Both the position numbers and the translations under genes were made by a program. DNA of 64,000 nt, taken from assembly GCA_965222745.1 (NCBI GenBank), contig CBDCUW010000002.1, positions 1 to 64,000 on the forward strand, given 5' to 3'. Position 1 is the stretch's first letter; each line of letters begins with the position of its first letter. This DNA is from CBDCUW01 sp965222745. GTDB lineage: Bacteria > Planctomycetota > Planctomycetia > Pirellulales > Pirellulaceae. This document shows positions 56,362 through 64,000 of the stretch, one piece after another. A model generated the notes under the pieces. That model was not told the origin of the DNA and searched no databases. It saw only the letters and a list, made by a program, of their open reading frames with translations.

Positions 56362-56390
56362 TGTGAGCTGGCGGAAACCGCCAGCTCACA
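56362..56390. terminator. 13-bp perfect stem between convergent genes
   Basis: Arms TGTGAGCTGGCGG and CCGCCAGCTCACA with an AAA loop, between the stop at 56139 and the stop at 56400. A typical place for a bidirectional terminator, though no T-run follows. Smaller stems (GATTGC-GAC-GCAATC, CTCGC-AAG-GCGAG) lie at 56229-56345. Confidence 0.6.
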
Positions 56391-56399
56391 GTGATTTGA

Positions 56400-56792
56400 T
56401 TATGCGGCAGTCGCAGCGTCTGAGTCCGCAGCGTTGGCAGCCACATCATCGGGGCTAACTGCAACGCGAATGCCTCCTGTCTGACGTCCAGCGTAGACGA
56501 TCGTTCTGTCGACGTAGACCGAGATCTTCTTGCCGATCCACTCGCTGACTCGGTTTCCAAGTTGTTCCTTGAGCGTGTTTCGATTCGTCGAATTGAGAAT
56601 CAGTGGCTTGTCATAGCCGAGTAACACAATCGCCAGCTTTTTTCTCCTTTGCCCTGGGAACTGTTCCGCCTGAGCGTGGGTGATTGTTGCCACGACGGGC
56701 TGCGGAAAGTCCTCTTGTCGCAAGTATCCCCCAGCAAATTCATCCGCGGTGAGGTTTGCAATGTTGTTTTCGTAATCGTTTCGTGTTTCCAT
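56400..56792 (-). CDS. Phage/plasmid OB-like accessory protein
   Basis: 130 residues starting at ATG 56792 (METRNDYENNIANL) with GGAGAAAAACC upstream. Core: QPVVATITHAQAEQFPGQRRKKLAIVLLGYDKPLILNSTN, then WIGKKISVYVDRTIVYAGRQTGGIRV. I know this pattern from small phage and plasmid proteins beside ssDNA-binding or recombination genes; an OB-like fold and ssDNA binding are inferred. The tail is Ala/Asp-rich, as in SSB-like proteins. The hairpin block 56832-57042 is directly upstream. Confidence 0.65.
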   Translation of the reverse strand: METRNDYENNIANLTADEFAGGYLRQEDFPQPVVATITHAQAEQFPGQRRKKLAIVLLGYDKPLILNSTNRNTLKEQLGNRVSEWIGKKISVYVDRTIVYAGRQTGGIRVAVSPDDVAANAADSDAATAA

Positions 56793-56831
56793 GGTTTTTC
56801 TCCTATTTAATTGTCGTGCCAACGTGGACAC

Positions 56832-57042
56832 GGCGTTTGTTCATTCTTCCTGCCGGATGTCGCGGTCGAGGGTTCTGCGTCAAGGTGGAGAGTGAGCTTG
56901 CGAGCGGACCTTGACGCAGGTTCTCGAACGTGGCAGAGGGCGTCTTGTGTGTTCCGCGGAGCGGAAACCAAGACGGGTATTTTCCGTGAAACGGAAATAC
57001 CTCGCGAAGCGACCCGGCCGGAAGGAAGAATGAACAAACGCC
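56832..57042. repeat. Nested inverted repeats upstream of the OB-like gene
   Basis: An outer 20-bp perfect inverted repeat (56832-56851 with 57023-57042; arm GGCGTTTGTTCATTC...) encloses a 12-bp one (CTGCGTCAAGGT at 56875-56886 with 56908-56919) and TTCCGC-GGA-GCGGAA and GTATTT/AAATAC stems. Same style as the other blocks but different sequence. Confidence 0.85.
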
Positions 57043-57097
57043 AATTCGCAACCAATGTATCGAACTCCTTGAGTCCGTCCCTCGGCGTTATGTCGGC

Positions 57098-57448
57098 TTG
57101 AGCATTCCAATGCAAACGAAGCAAACGCTTCTCTTATTGATTCTGAGCGTCATATTCGTGATTGAGTTGCGCGTCTATCCGCGATTTATCAACAGAACCA
57201 TGGGCAGTGAATCGATGTCAGAGAATCCGAAGTTTGTTGCAGTCTGGTGGTATACCGCGTGCCGTTCTTGCACGGCCAAATGGTTTGCTCCATTTCAACC
57301 GGTGCGATGTCCGCGTTGTGGAGCAAAGACGCTTGAATCACAGCAAGAATCACCGCCGTGGCTGGCTAGCCAGGCGGATGTCTCCGAAGCAGATTGTCTG
57401 AGCCAAAATCCCCCGGTCTCCGAGTCTGTACGCTGCCTCGGTCGATGA
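57098..57448 (+). CDS. Possible zinc-ribbon protein
   Basis: 116 residues from ATG 57098, or 77 from ATG 57215 (MSENPKFVAVWWYTACRSC). A hydrophobic N-terminal stretch (LLLLILSVIFVIELRVY) could be a membrane anchor if the long start is used. A zinc ribbon is visible: CRSC...CPRC with 15 residues between pairs. The C-terminus is Ser/Pro-rich. Function unknown; coding status moderately supported by the cysteine pattern. Confidence 0.45.
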   Translation: MSIPMQTKQTLLLLILSVIFVIELRVYPRFINRTMGSESMSENPKFVAVWWYTACRSCTAKWFAPFQPVRCPRCGAKTLESQQESPPWLASQADVSEADCLSQNPPVSESVRCLGR

Positions 57449-57576
57449 AACCGACGTCGGCCACCGGAGCAGATTCGCAAACCCAAAGGTCGCGTTCGTG
57501 GTGTAGACCGAAGCGGATCCTGGGATTGATTTGGACGCTGAGAATTGGTCCACCGAATGTCTCTTACTATTGGCAA

Positions 57577-57789
57577 TCAAGATTGGACTGGCTTTGCGGA
57601 TCGAAGCAGTCCTGTGACCCAAGCTCCCGCCGCACTGAAAACGAACCACGTCGCCAAAAACGCCGCACACTCCAGCGTGAAACTATGAAACTTATACTGC
57701 CACTCGGCAATTAGAAAAGCAAGAACTAGATACGGTGCCTCACTGGATAGACTTCGTCGCAATCCCACTTCACGCATCATCGTGAACAT
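57577..57789 (-). CDS. Possible small membrane protein (70 aa)
   Basis: Two hydrophobic segments (APYLVLAFLIAEWQY and LECAAFLATWFVFSAAGAW) after a basic N-terminus. Such a pattern is plausible for a holin-like or accessory membrane protein, but the frame is short and unsupported by context. Confidence 0.35.
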   Translation of the reverse strand: MFTMMREVGLRRSLSSEAPYLVLAFLIAEWQYKFHSFTLECAAFLATWFVFSAAGAWVTGLLRSAKPVQS

Positions 57790-58092
57790 CGTTTATCCCC
57801 ATTTCAAGTCGACACGAAGAGACACTGTTCTCAGGAGAATGCGAGACCCAACATTCCCTTTGTCACGTATTGCATCAAGTGGCCGCAGCCGTTGTAAACA
57901 ATCGAATCGTTTGATGCTGGAAGCCTAACGCGCGCCGGTTCCAAAGTCAAAGGATTTTGTTGTCAATGGCTGGCGTTGCGACCGTCGTCGGCGTTGGCGA
58001 TCCAACGCAGGTTTGCGCAATGGCGGCAGCGAGCCTATCAGAGTTCATGGCAATCGATCTCTGCACACACGTTGACGCAATCAAAAACGTTT
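57790..58092. other. Intergenic region, no gene seen
   Basis: About 300 bp separating the small membrane frame from the 3' end of the propeller gene. No convincing frame, repeat or terminator seen. Confidence 0.35.
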
Positions 58093-61000
58093 TCACAACC
58101 GACGCACCCAAATTCCTCGCCCATAGGCGGCGACGTACAAATCCCGGCTTACTCGACGCAAGCGCATTTCTTTGATCTCTATTCCCCGCGGCAGACCGGT
58201 GTCCCACGAATCCCACCAATCACCACCGTCGTTCGTAATCCAGATGCCGCCATACCGCAGTGCACAAACTAGCCTCCGTGGAAACATTGGGTCCATGTAA
58301 AGGTCTGTAACGGGCAGTAGCGGTAGCCCCACCGCAGTGCCAGAGGCAGTGGCCGGTTGCCATGTTAGACCGCCATCGTCAGTGCGGAACAGGTTGTCAT
58401 TGCCTGTGCGAGCATAGCCAACATAGATGATTTGCGGGTTGATTGGGTGCACAGCAATGGCATTGATCTGGACCGTCGGCGCTGCGAGAGGCTCGGTCGG
58501 CAGCCGTTGCCAGTCGGTTGCCCTCATAGAACTAGTCGCAGACGACCAAATCCGACCATTGTTTGTTCCGACGAGTGTGCGTTGCGGTTCGGATTGGGAA
58601 AATGCAATGGCCGTGCCGATGCTTCTTTCGCCTCCGTCGCCGCACAGTTGAAGCCAGTTGCCGGCCGCGTCGGCTACAGGCGCAAAGTTCGCGCCGTCAT
58701 CGGTGGAAATCCACATGGAGTCGTACGACGCTGTGCAGACGATGGCTTGGTTTCCCCAAGGCTTCGACTCGAGCCTCCGAGCGCGGGCGTCCGTCGCTGT
58801 ATCCGATGGGAACCCAGCAGGCGAAGTCCAGGTACCTGATGCGCCGTTGGCGGTCGAACGTTGAAATCCGGAACCCCACGAATTCTTGAAGTGCAGTGTG
58901 CTGTCACGAGGGTCAATGCGGTACAGACCTCCCTCGTTTCCGCCAATCCAGTCCCACACGAGCGACGAATTGCGCTTCTTCAGCACACCACAGTGATAGG
59001 TCGACGCGCCGGCCTCAAACGGCCCCGTCTGGCTGACGTCCAGGTAGAAGTTTTGACACAGTACCAAGCCCTTGGACAGTCGTTGGGTGTTGCTTCCGTC
59101 AGCCTTCAAGCGGGTTAGCCCACCATCGTTACACGTGTAGAGCCTGACTGGATTGTGTGGACTGAATCGAAGCATCTGGTGGTCGGCGTGCCAGGTGTCG
59201 TCCGCCGTGTCGTCCGCCCAGGTGTCCTGGCCCGGAATAAGGGCAAACGCAGCGGGGGTGGCAGTGATATCGTCAGTCTTGGCAAGTGCCCAGCCGCCAG
59301 CAAATACGCGTCGCTCGTCACTGGGATCGATGGCAACCGATGAGCACCACCCGCCGTACGTTGTGCCGCCGGTCTCGGTACCAGCAGGCGGAGGAAGCAC
59401 CGTCCAGGTTGCCCCTCTGTCATCGGTGTAGGCCAGCTGTCTGGCGATCTTCGCCACCACGAAGTCTCCTCCGTGCCCGGAGGCTCCAGTGTCTTGCCCT
59501 ACGTCGATGCGCATCAGGCCAACACTTCGCAGCAGTGGATCTGCGGTAGCCGTGGTGTTCGTCCAACTCACGCCACCATCGTCACTGAAGAGAATTCCAA
59601 CACCAGCTACCGCGATCCAAACCTTATCGTCGTCCGCCGGGTCGATCACAACATCGTGAATCACGCCGTCAAACAATGACCTGACGTTCACCTTCGTTGC
59701 GCCATCGACAGTCACGTCTTGGACGACCCAGGATCGTCCTCCGTCTTCCGAACAGTAGAGTCCGCGGTTGGTGCCCACGTAGACGAGCCCCGGCGTTGTC
59801 CGTCCAGCTACGCAGCGTAGCTGGGTAAAGTCGTTTCCGGTGTGGTCGTAAGGCGAGCGTCGCTCCCATGAGGCTCCGAGATCCGTCGACGCATAGAAAT
59901 CAAAGTCGGCTCCTAATGGGGTTGACCAGAATGCCGCGTAGAGTGTCGGGTGCGCTGCGCCGGCAGCTTTGGTGCCTTCGATCGCCACGCCCATGCACTT
60001 CGATGCAACGATATGGTCAGTGACCGCTAGCCAGCTACTGCCGTTGTCAGTGGTGCGGAACACACCACCATGCTGTCCGGCGACAAAAAAGACATTTGCG
60101 TCCGTTGGATGAAAGGCAATGTCCTCCACCACTCCGCTTGGGAATTCCGGACCGATATTCTCCCAACGCGTGCAGCCGGGGCCTGGTGGGGTGGGATAAA
60201 AAAGTGGAGGCAGCGGGAACAGATCCCATTCGGGGATTCTTTGCGGGAAATCGGGCAGCCTCAGACAATCTTCGCAAACGCTTCCGGGCGTCGGACGAGG
60301 TGGAAATCCTGGGGCGAGTCCGCCTCCACCGTCCGGTCTCCCGTCTGGCAGTCCGGCTCGCGACCGCACGATTGCATTGAGTCCAGCGCGACCACCACCA
60401 GCCGGATGCTTCCCTGTTGCGTCAGCACTCCATGGTTGCAACTGACGAATCCAATCCTCCTGGTCGACTCTACGTTGCGCGTCCGCGAGTTCGGTTGCAG
60501 CAGGGACACGGCTGAAATCGAGACGGCCAACATGGTCCTCGAACATCATCGCCGAAAAATCAAAAGGGGGGCAGAGAATTTGATGGCAGAGTTGATCGAA
60601 TCGCGGCGACTGTCCCCAGATTTTCTGCTGGAGCGCGAGCGGGGCCAAACGGGCCATCAGTGCCAATGTCTCTCGGACCGCGGGGTCGCTGTGCAATCCT
60701 ACTGCGACGAAGATGCCACGTAGGCTGGTTCGCGCCCAAGCTAAGTCGCTTCCTGGTACCACGCCGGATGCAGTGATCAGACTCCAGCGATGTTCATGGT
60801 CATCCCAATGGAAGACGCGAATCGAATCGCGCTGCACCTGGAGCGCGTCGCTAAGCGGCAGCGCGATCTCGATTACGCCTCGAGTGGTACGCTTGGGCGT
60901 GTGCCATGCTTGGCTGGCATACCCCATGCTGCCGGTTGGGGCCGGGTTGTCGACCACTCGTAGCCGACCACGTCGTTTCCCGCCGAGAACAACGCCTGTC

Positions 61001-61644
61001 CTGGTTTTAAGTGATCGGGCGGCGTCCGGTGGTCTGCTAGCGAGCAGCGCGCGTTCTGGGTCCCTGGCACGCATGAGTTGGGCGACAATCGTCTCCGTGC
61101 TGGCAGCAGGCCCGAATCGCTCCAAGACAGACTGCTTGGACAACTCGCGGTGATCGATATGCTCGCCGCGCTCGGTTGGGGCCCGTCGCACGGGCTTCCC
61201 AACGCACACCTCCACAACAGCTTTCCAGGTCACCGACTTGCGACTCTGGGCCGCACCGATACGGTGCTGGATTACGTGGCGGCCAACCCACTCCGTCGGA
61301 TCGCCGCGAAAGATGTGCCGCAAACGGCGCTCTTCGTTCCCACGTTTCCGCAGGTCACGTGCCTGCGGTACGATGTCCAAGATCAGTGGTTCGTGTTCTC
61401 CCACCAATCCATCGAAAACCGCTGCCTTCAACTTCACGGACCTAACACGTCCGCTCAACTTGAGCCGCAGTGGCTTGCTGTCCGTTGGAAATAACGTCTC
61501 CACCGAGCGCAAGCTGTCATAGTCTGGTGTCACGAGCGTACGAAAACGTACGCGACCGCTAGTGTCTACGAGAACTTCCCCTGCGCCACGGATTGCCGTT
61601 TCGCATAAGGTGATCTCAACCGGAAAGAATCGAATCTTGCTCAT
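58093..61644 (-). CDS. Large BNR/VPS10-like beta-propeller protein
   Basis: 1183 residues. The N-terminal third (MSKIRFFPVEITLCETAIRG) has no signal peptide I can see and no known domain. A Pro/Gly linker near residues 440-490 (PGFPPRPTPGSVCEDC) leads to a C-terminal propeller of about 690 residues with repeated blades of the exo-sialidase/xyloglucanase type: ENIGPEFPSGVVEDIAFHP, GGVFRTTDNGSSWLAVT, YVGTNRGLYCSEDGGRSW, GILFSDDGGVSWTNT, DNLFRTDDGGLTWQP (S/T-x-D-x-G-x-x-W Asp-box motifs). Asp boxes are structural, so catalytic activity is not implied. Could bind carbohydrate or protein. ATG 61644 is the only sensible start. Confidence 0.82.
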   Translation of the reverse strand: MSKIRFFPVEITLCETAIRGAGEVLVDTSGRVRFRTLVTPDYDSLRSVETLFPTDSKPLRLKLSGRVRSVKLKAAVFDGLVGEHEPLILDIVPQARDLRKRGNEERRLRHIFRGDPTEWVGRHVIQHRIGAAQSRKSVTWKAVVEVCVGKPVRRAPTERGEHIDHRELSKQSVLERFGPAASTETIVAQLMRARDPERALLASRPPDAARSLKTRTGVVLGGKRRGRLRVVDNPAPTGSMGYASQAWHTPKRTTRGVIEIALPLSDALQVQRDSIRVFHWDDHEHRWSLITASGVVPGSDLAWARTSLRGIFVAVGLHSDPAVRETLALMARLAPLALQQKIWGQSPRFDQLCHQILCPPFDFSAMMFEDHVGRLDFSRVPAATELADAQRRVDQEDWIRQLQPWSADATGKHPAGGGRAGLNAIVRSRAGLPDGRPDGGGGLAPGFPPRPTPGSVCEDCLRLPDFPQRIPEWDLFPLPPLFYPTPPGPGCTRWENIGPEFPSGVVEDIAFHPTDANVFFVAGQHGGVFRTTDNGSSWLAVTDHIVASKCMGVAIEGTKAAGAAHPTLYAAFWSTPLGADFDFYASTDLGASWERRSPYDHTGNDFTQLRCVAGRTTPGLVYVGTNRGLYCSEDGGRSWVVQDVTVDGATKVNVRSLFDGVIHDVVIDPADDDKVWIAVAGVGILFSDDGGVSWTNTTATADPLLRSVGLMRIDVGQDTGASGHGGDFVVAKIARQLAYTDDRGATWTVLPPPAGTETGGTTYGGWCSSVAIDPSDERRVFAGGWALAKTDDITATPAAFALIPGQDTWADDTADDTWHADHQMLRFSPHNPVRLYTCNDGGLTRLKADGSNTQRLSKGLVLCQNFYLDVSQTGPFEAGASTYHCGVLKKRNSSLVWDWIGGNEGGLYRIDPRDSTLHFKNSWGSGFQRSTANGASGTWTSPAGFPSDTATDARARRLESKPWGNQAIVCTASYDSMWISTDDGANFAPVADAAGNWLQLCGDGGERSIGTAIAFSQSEPQRTLVGTNNGRIWSSATSSMRATDWQRLPTEPLAAPTVQINAIAVHPINPQIIYVGYARTGNDNLFRTDDGGLTWQPATASGTAVGLPLLPVTDLYMDPMFPRRLVCALRYGGIWITNDGGDWWDSWDTGLPRGIEIKEMRLRRVSRDLYVAAYGRGIWVRRL

Positions 61645-62147
61645 GCTTCGCCCCCATGAAAGATTTCTAGAGATTATAGCAAACCTGCGTCAGGCCGAGT
61701 GTCCCCGGTTTTCTCGTCCACGCCTGTGACGGCAACCTGGACCCGAAGTTGCATTGGGTGTGGACTTTTGGGGACCGACGCCGATTCGGAGCGGCTTGCG
61801 AATCGGCTCCGGTTTCATCGACCGAGGCAAAAACGGATCCAACACGCAAATTACCACCGGTCGACGAAATCGGAGCGACATGTCGGCGCAGGGCACGACG
61901 CGGAGGTGTGGTTGACCGAATTGGATTGCAGCCAAATAGAAACCGCCTCGGCCGATGCAACCGAGTGGACCTGTAAGATCTACGTTGCTGCATCGGTGTG
62001 CTTCGTGGAATGCTCGGCGGCAGCAAAAATGCGACACACGTTTTGAGCAGATTTAGATCGTTGCCCAACGCCCAAATCGAGAAGCAGCGAAACGTGTCGG
62101 CCTCGAAATTTCGCGCCCCAGTTTCAAATACTCTGGGCCCACATAGT
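61645..62147. other. Intergenic region between divergent genes
   Basis: Holds promoters for the propeller gene and the small membrane protein gene. The frames here are Arg/Pro/Ser-rich on both strands and look like GC-rich shadows. No RNA or repeat recognised. Confidence 0.4.
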
Positions 62148-62723
62148 ATGGACGTTACTGCACTACTGCTCTCTATCGTTGCACTGGGATTCTCGGTGTT
62201 TACGTTTTGGTTTACCGTTCTGCGAAAGGGGACGGTTAGATCGACGCGACCATCTTTTGTCGCATTTTGCTACGATTTTGTTGGCAAAGAGCACCCACAA
62301 GCAAAGATCTTTCTGCGGTGTTTGCTCTTTAGCACGGCGAAACGCGGATGGGTGATCGAGGACCTATTCTTAAGAGTAAGCGATCAATCGCGAACCAACG
62401 TGGAGTTCTCGTTTTGGGGTCACGGCGATAAAGACCTCGTTCGCGGCAGCGGTCTCTTCATTCCTGAGAACGGAATCGTAACGAATCATCATTTCAATCC
62501 TGTCGATGCAAGCACGTTCTTCAGCTTCGCCCCCGGCGACTATAGGCTTGAATTGATTGCGAAACTTGCTGGGGCCAAAGACGTGGAGACACTTTGGAAT
62601 GGGACGCTCACCGTTCCCAGCAACGCATTCAGTGAACCGATCGATTCGCGAACTGCCATCTATCACAACTGGTCGCCTGCTCAATCGCAGTATCTAACAA
62701 CCGTTGAGCAACGTAAGGCGTGA
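62148..62723 (+). CDS. Single-TM hypothetical protein
   Basis: 191 residues from ATG 62148: MDVTALLLSIVALGFSVFTFWFTVL is one TM helix, followed by a soluble domain (STRPSFVAFCYDFVGK, KIFLRCLLFSTAKRGWVIEDLFLRV, FSFAPGDYRLELIAKLAG). The same topology occurs in uncharacterised membrane proteins with a C-terminal immunoglobulin-like domain. The end (YLTTVEQRKA) adjoins the truncated RT, so the last residues could be altered by that insertion. Confidence 0.6.
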   Translation: MDVTALLLSIVALGFSVFTFWFTVLRKGTVRSTRPSFVAFCYDFVGKEHPQAKIFLRCLLFSTAKRGWVIEDLFLRVSDQSRTNVEFSFWGHGDKDLVRGSGLFIPENGIVTNHHFNPVDASTFFSFAPGDYRLELIAKLAGAKDVETLWNGTLTVPSNAFSEPIDSRTAIYHNWSPAQSQYLTTVEQRKA

Positions 62724-62736
62724 AGATCGATCGACG

Positions 62737-63939
62737 CCAACGTCAGTAGCCTATGGAGTGACCGCGGAAGAATACGAACAGGATCTGGAGGGCAACCTCC
62801 GGAGCCTGCTCGACCGCGCGAAGTCTGGCACGTACAAGGCGCCTCCCGTGCGGCGTGTGCATATTCCCAAAGGCGGCTCTACTACTGAGACTCGTCCGCT
62901 CGGAATTCCCACTCTTGAGGACAAATGTCTTCAGCGTGCGGTGGTTATGCTGCTGGAACCGATTTACGAACAGGACTTCTTGGACTGCTCGTACGGCTTC
63001 CGGCCTGGCCAATCAGCACACGATGCGCTTGCATCGCTTCGTGACCAAACGATGCGCTGTCGGCCTAAGGGCGGCACAGTTTTGGAAGTCGATATCCAGA
63101 AGTTTTTCGATAATCTGGATCACTCGCATCTCCGGCAGTTTCTTCGACTGAGGGTGCGTGATGGCGTGTTGCGACGTCTGATCGACAAGTGGCTCAAAGC
63201 GGGCGTGATGGAAGATGGTAACGTGAGTTACCCAGACTCCGGGTCGCCCCAAGGTGGTGTGATTTCACCTTTGATTTCGAACGTGTTTTTGCACTACGTG
63301 CTGGACCTGTGGTTCGAGAATGAAGTGAAACCGCGTCTTGCCGGTCCTGCCTTCCTCATCCGCTACGCGGATGATTTCACGATTGGGTTTCGCGATCAGC
63401 GTGACGCCGAACGTGTCATGGAAGTCATCCCGAAGCGATTTGGCAAATACGGTTTAACCGTCCATCCCACCAAGACGAAAATGATTCGGTTCCGCCCCCC
63501 TTCGTCTCGGACGAAGGACGACAATGGTCCGGATGATCGACCTGGTACGTTTGACTTTCTTGGCTTCACCCACTACTGGGCTGTGTCCTTGAAAGGCTAC
63601 TGGGTGGTGAAGGTCAAGACCGCAGCCGATCGCTTTACTCGGGCTGTACGCAGCATCGACAAGTGGTGCCACGACAATCGTCACCTGCCGCTGGCTGAAC
63701 AGCAACACAAGCTGAACCAGAAGCTCCGTGGACACTATGGGTATTACGGGGTCACGGGTAATTCGGATGCGATGAAACGTTTCCACCACGAAGTCGAGAA
63801 TCGGTGGCGTAAGTGGCTTAATCGCCGCAACGGCCGCCGCGCGATGCACTGGAGGAGATTCTGTTCTTTGCTCCGCCGTTACCCGCTTACTCCGGCTCGT
63901 GCTCTGCGTTCACAGCTTCTTCGCGCAGCAAAGCCGTGA
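62737..63939 (+). pseudogene. ltrA: 5'-truncated group II intron reverse transcriptase
   Basis: About 400 residues of a bacterial group II intron-encoded protein: RVHIPKGGSTTETRPLGIPTLEDKCLQRAV (RT0-1), CSYGFRPGQSAHDAL (RT2), VLEVDIQKFFDNLDH (RT3), GSPQGGVISPLISNVFLHYVLD (RT4), LIRYADDFTIGF with the YADD catalytic pair (RT5), and FDFLGFTHYW with the thumb/X region. The usual first 50-60 residues before YGVTAEEYEQDL are missing, and no intron 5' ribozyme precedes it; the preceding gene runs up to this point. The polymerase motifs are intact, but without its RNA it is probably a dead fragment. An open frame back to 62704 would use TTG. Confidence 0.8.
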
Positions 63940-64000
63940 TTTGAGGAACCGTATGCGCTAATGCGACCTTCGGGAGAGCAAGGGACGAAGCTCATTGAAT
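63940..64000 (+). other. Likely 3' group II intron RNA, cut by the window
   Basis: Sequence after the RT stop (GAGGAACCGTATGCGC...) resembles the start of the 3' ribozyme domains that follow such genes. Too short to fold with confidence. Confidence 0.35.

Noticed and set aside
61667..62068. 133-residue minus-strand frame
   Set aside because: Arg/Pro/Ser-rich, no domain, no ribosome site, and overlapped by similar frames on the other strand.

Overview
The window looks like accessory DNA of a planctomycete of the Rhodopirellula/Pirellulaceae type, either a large plasmid or an integrated element. The grounds are three predicted surface proteins with the planctomycete N-terminal LE(A/S/P)x(R/Q)xxL export signature (LEARQLLA, LESLEARLMLAS, LEPLEQRRVLTG), a dockerin pair, a PEP-CTERM tail, Pkn-type kinases with WD40 tails coupled to ECF sigma factors, and planctomycete-style IS elements. 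No rRNA, tRNA, CRISPR array or core housekeeping gene was seen.

Layout. 1-2047: 5' part of a repeat-built surface protein. 2510-6504: orphan DNA methyltransferase, a PLP-fold class V aminotransferase-like protein and a two-TM membrane protein, a possible defence locus. 6679-10851: plasmid-maintenance module with a small conserved gene, a RelE/ParE toxin-antitoxin pair, a winged-helix Rep-like gene, a candidate counter-transcribed RNA, palindromic repeats, parA and a ParB-position partner. 11090-13088: about 1 kb of non-coding DNA that folds on the + strand into many hairpins capped by GNRA tetraloops, followed by an unrecognised protein gene. 13521-23745: a giant dockerin/FG-GAP/RHS gene cut in two by an IS1380-type element. 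23907-28669: WD40 kinase and ECF sigma, divergent from an HTH regulator (copy A). 28751-33801: an IS91-like element whose tyrosine recombinase gene is cut by an IS21 element. 33920-36345: PEP-CTERM and CARDB exported proteins. 36653-43282: copy B of the kinase/sigma/HTH cassette, its kinase cut by a second IS1380-type element. 43409-45025: small genes and a 194-bp MITE derived from the IS21. 45318-47379: DUF488 pair and a mobile-element-associated small gene. 47867-57042: conjugation-like module with a VirD4/TraD-type coupling ATPase, two winged-helix proteins, a methyltransferase, an ArdC-type antirestriction protein, a DNA-binding protein and an OB-like protein, separated by unusually dense blocks of inverted repeats. 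58093-61644: a large beta-propeller (BNR) protein. 62148-64000: a small membrane protein and a 5'-truncated group II intron reverse transcriptase.

How it fits together. The Rep-like/ParA/TA segment would maintain a replicon. The coupling ATPase with ArdC, methyltransferase and ssDNA-type genes resembles a conjugative leading region in which anti-restriction genes are expressed early. The sigma-kinase-exported protein units look like duplicated signal-transduction cassettes controlling giant surface proteins. Repeated IS insertions, each with an identifiable target-site duplication and an in-frame reconstruction, show that several of these loci have decayed recently.
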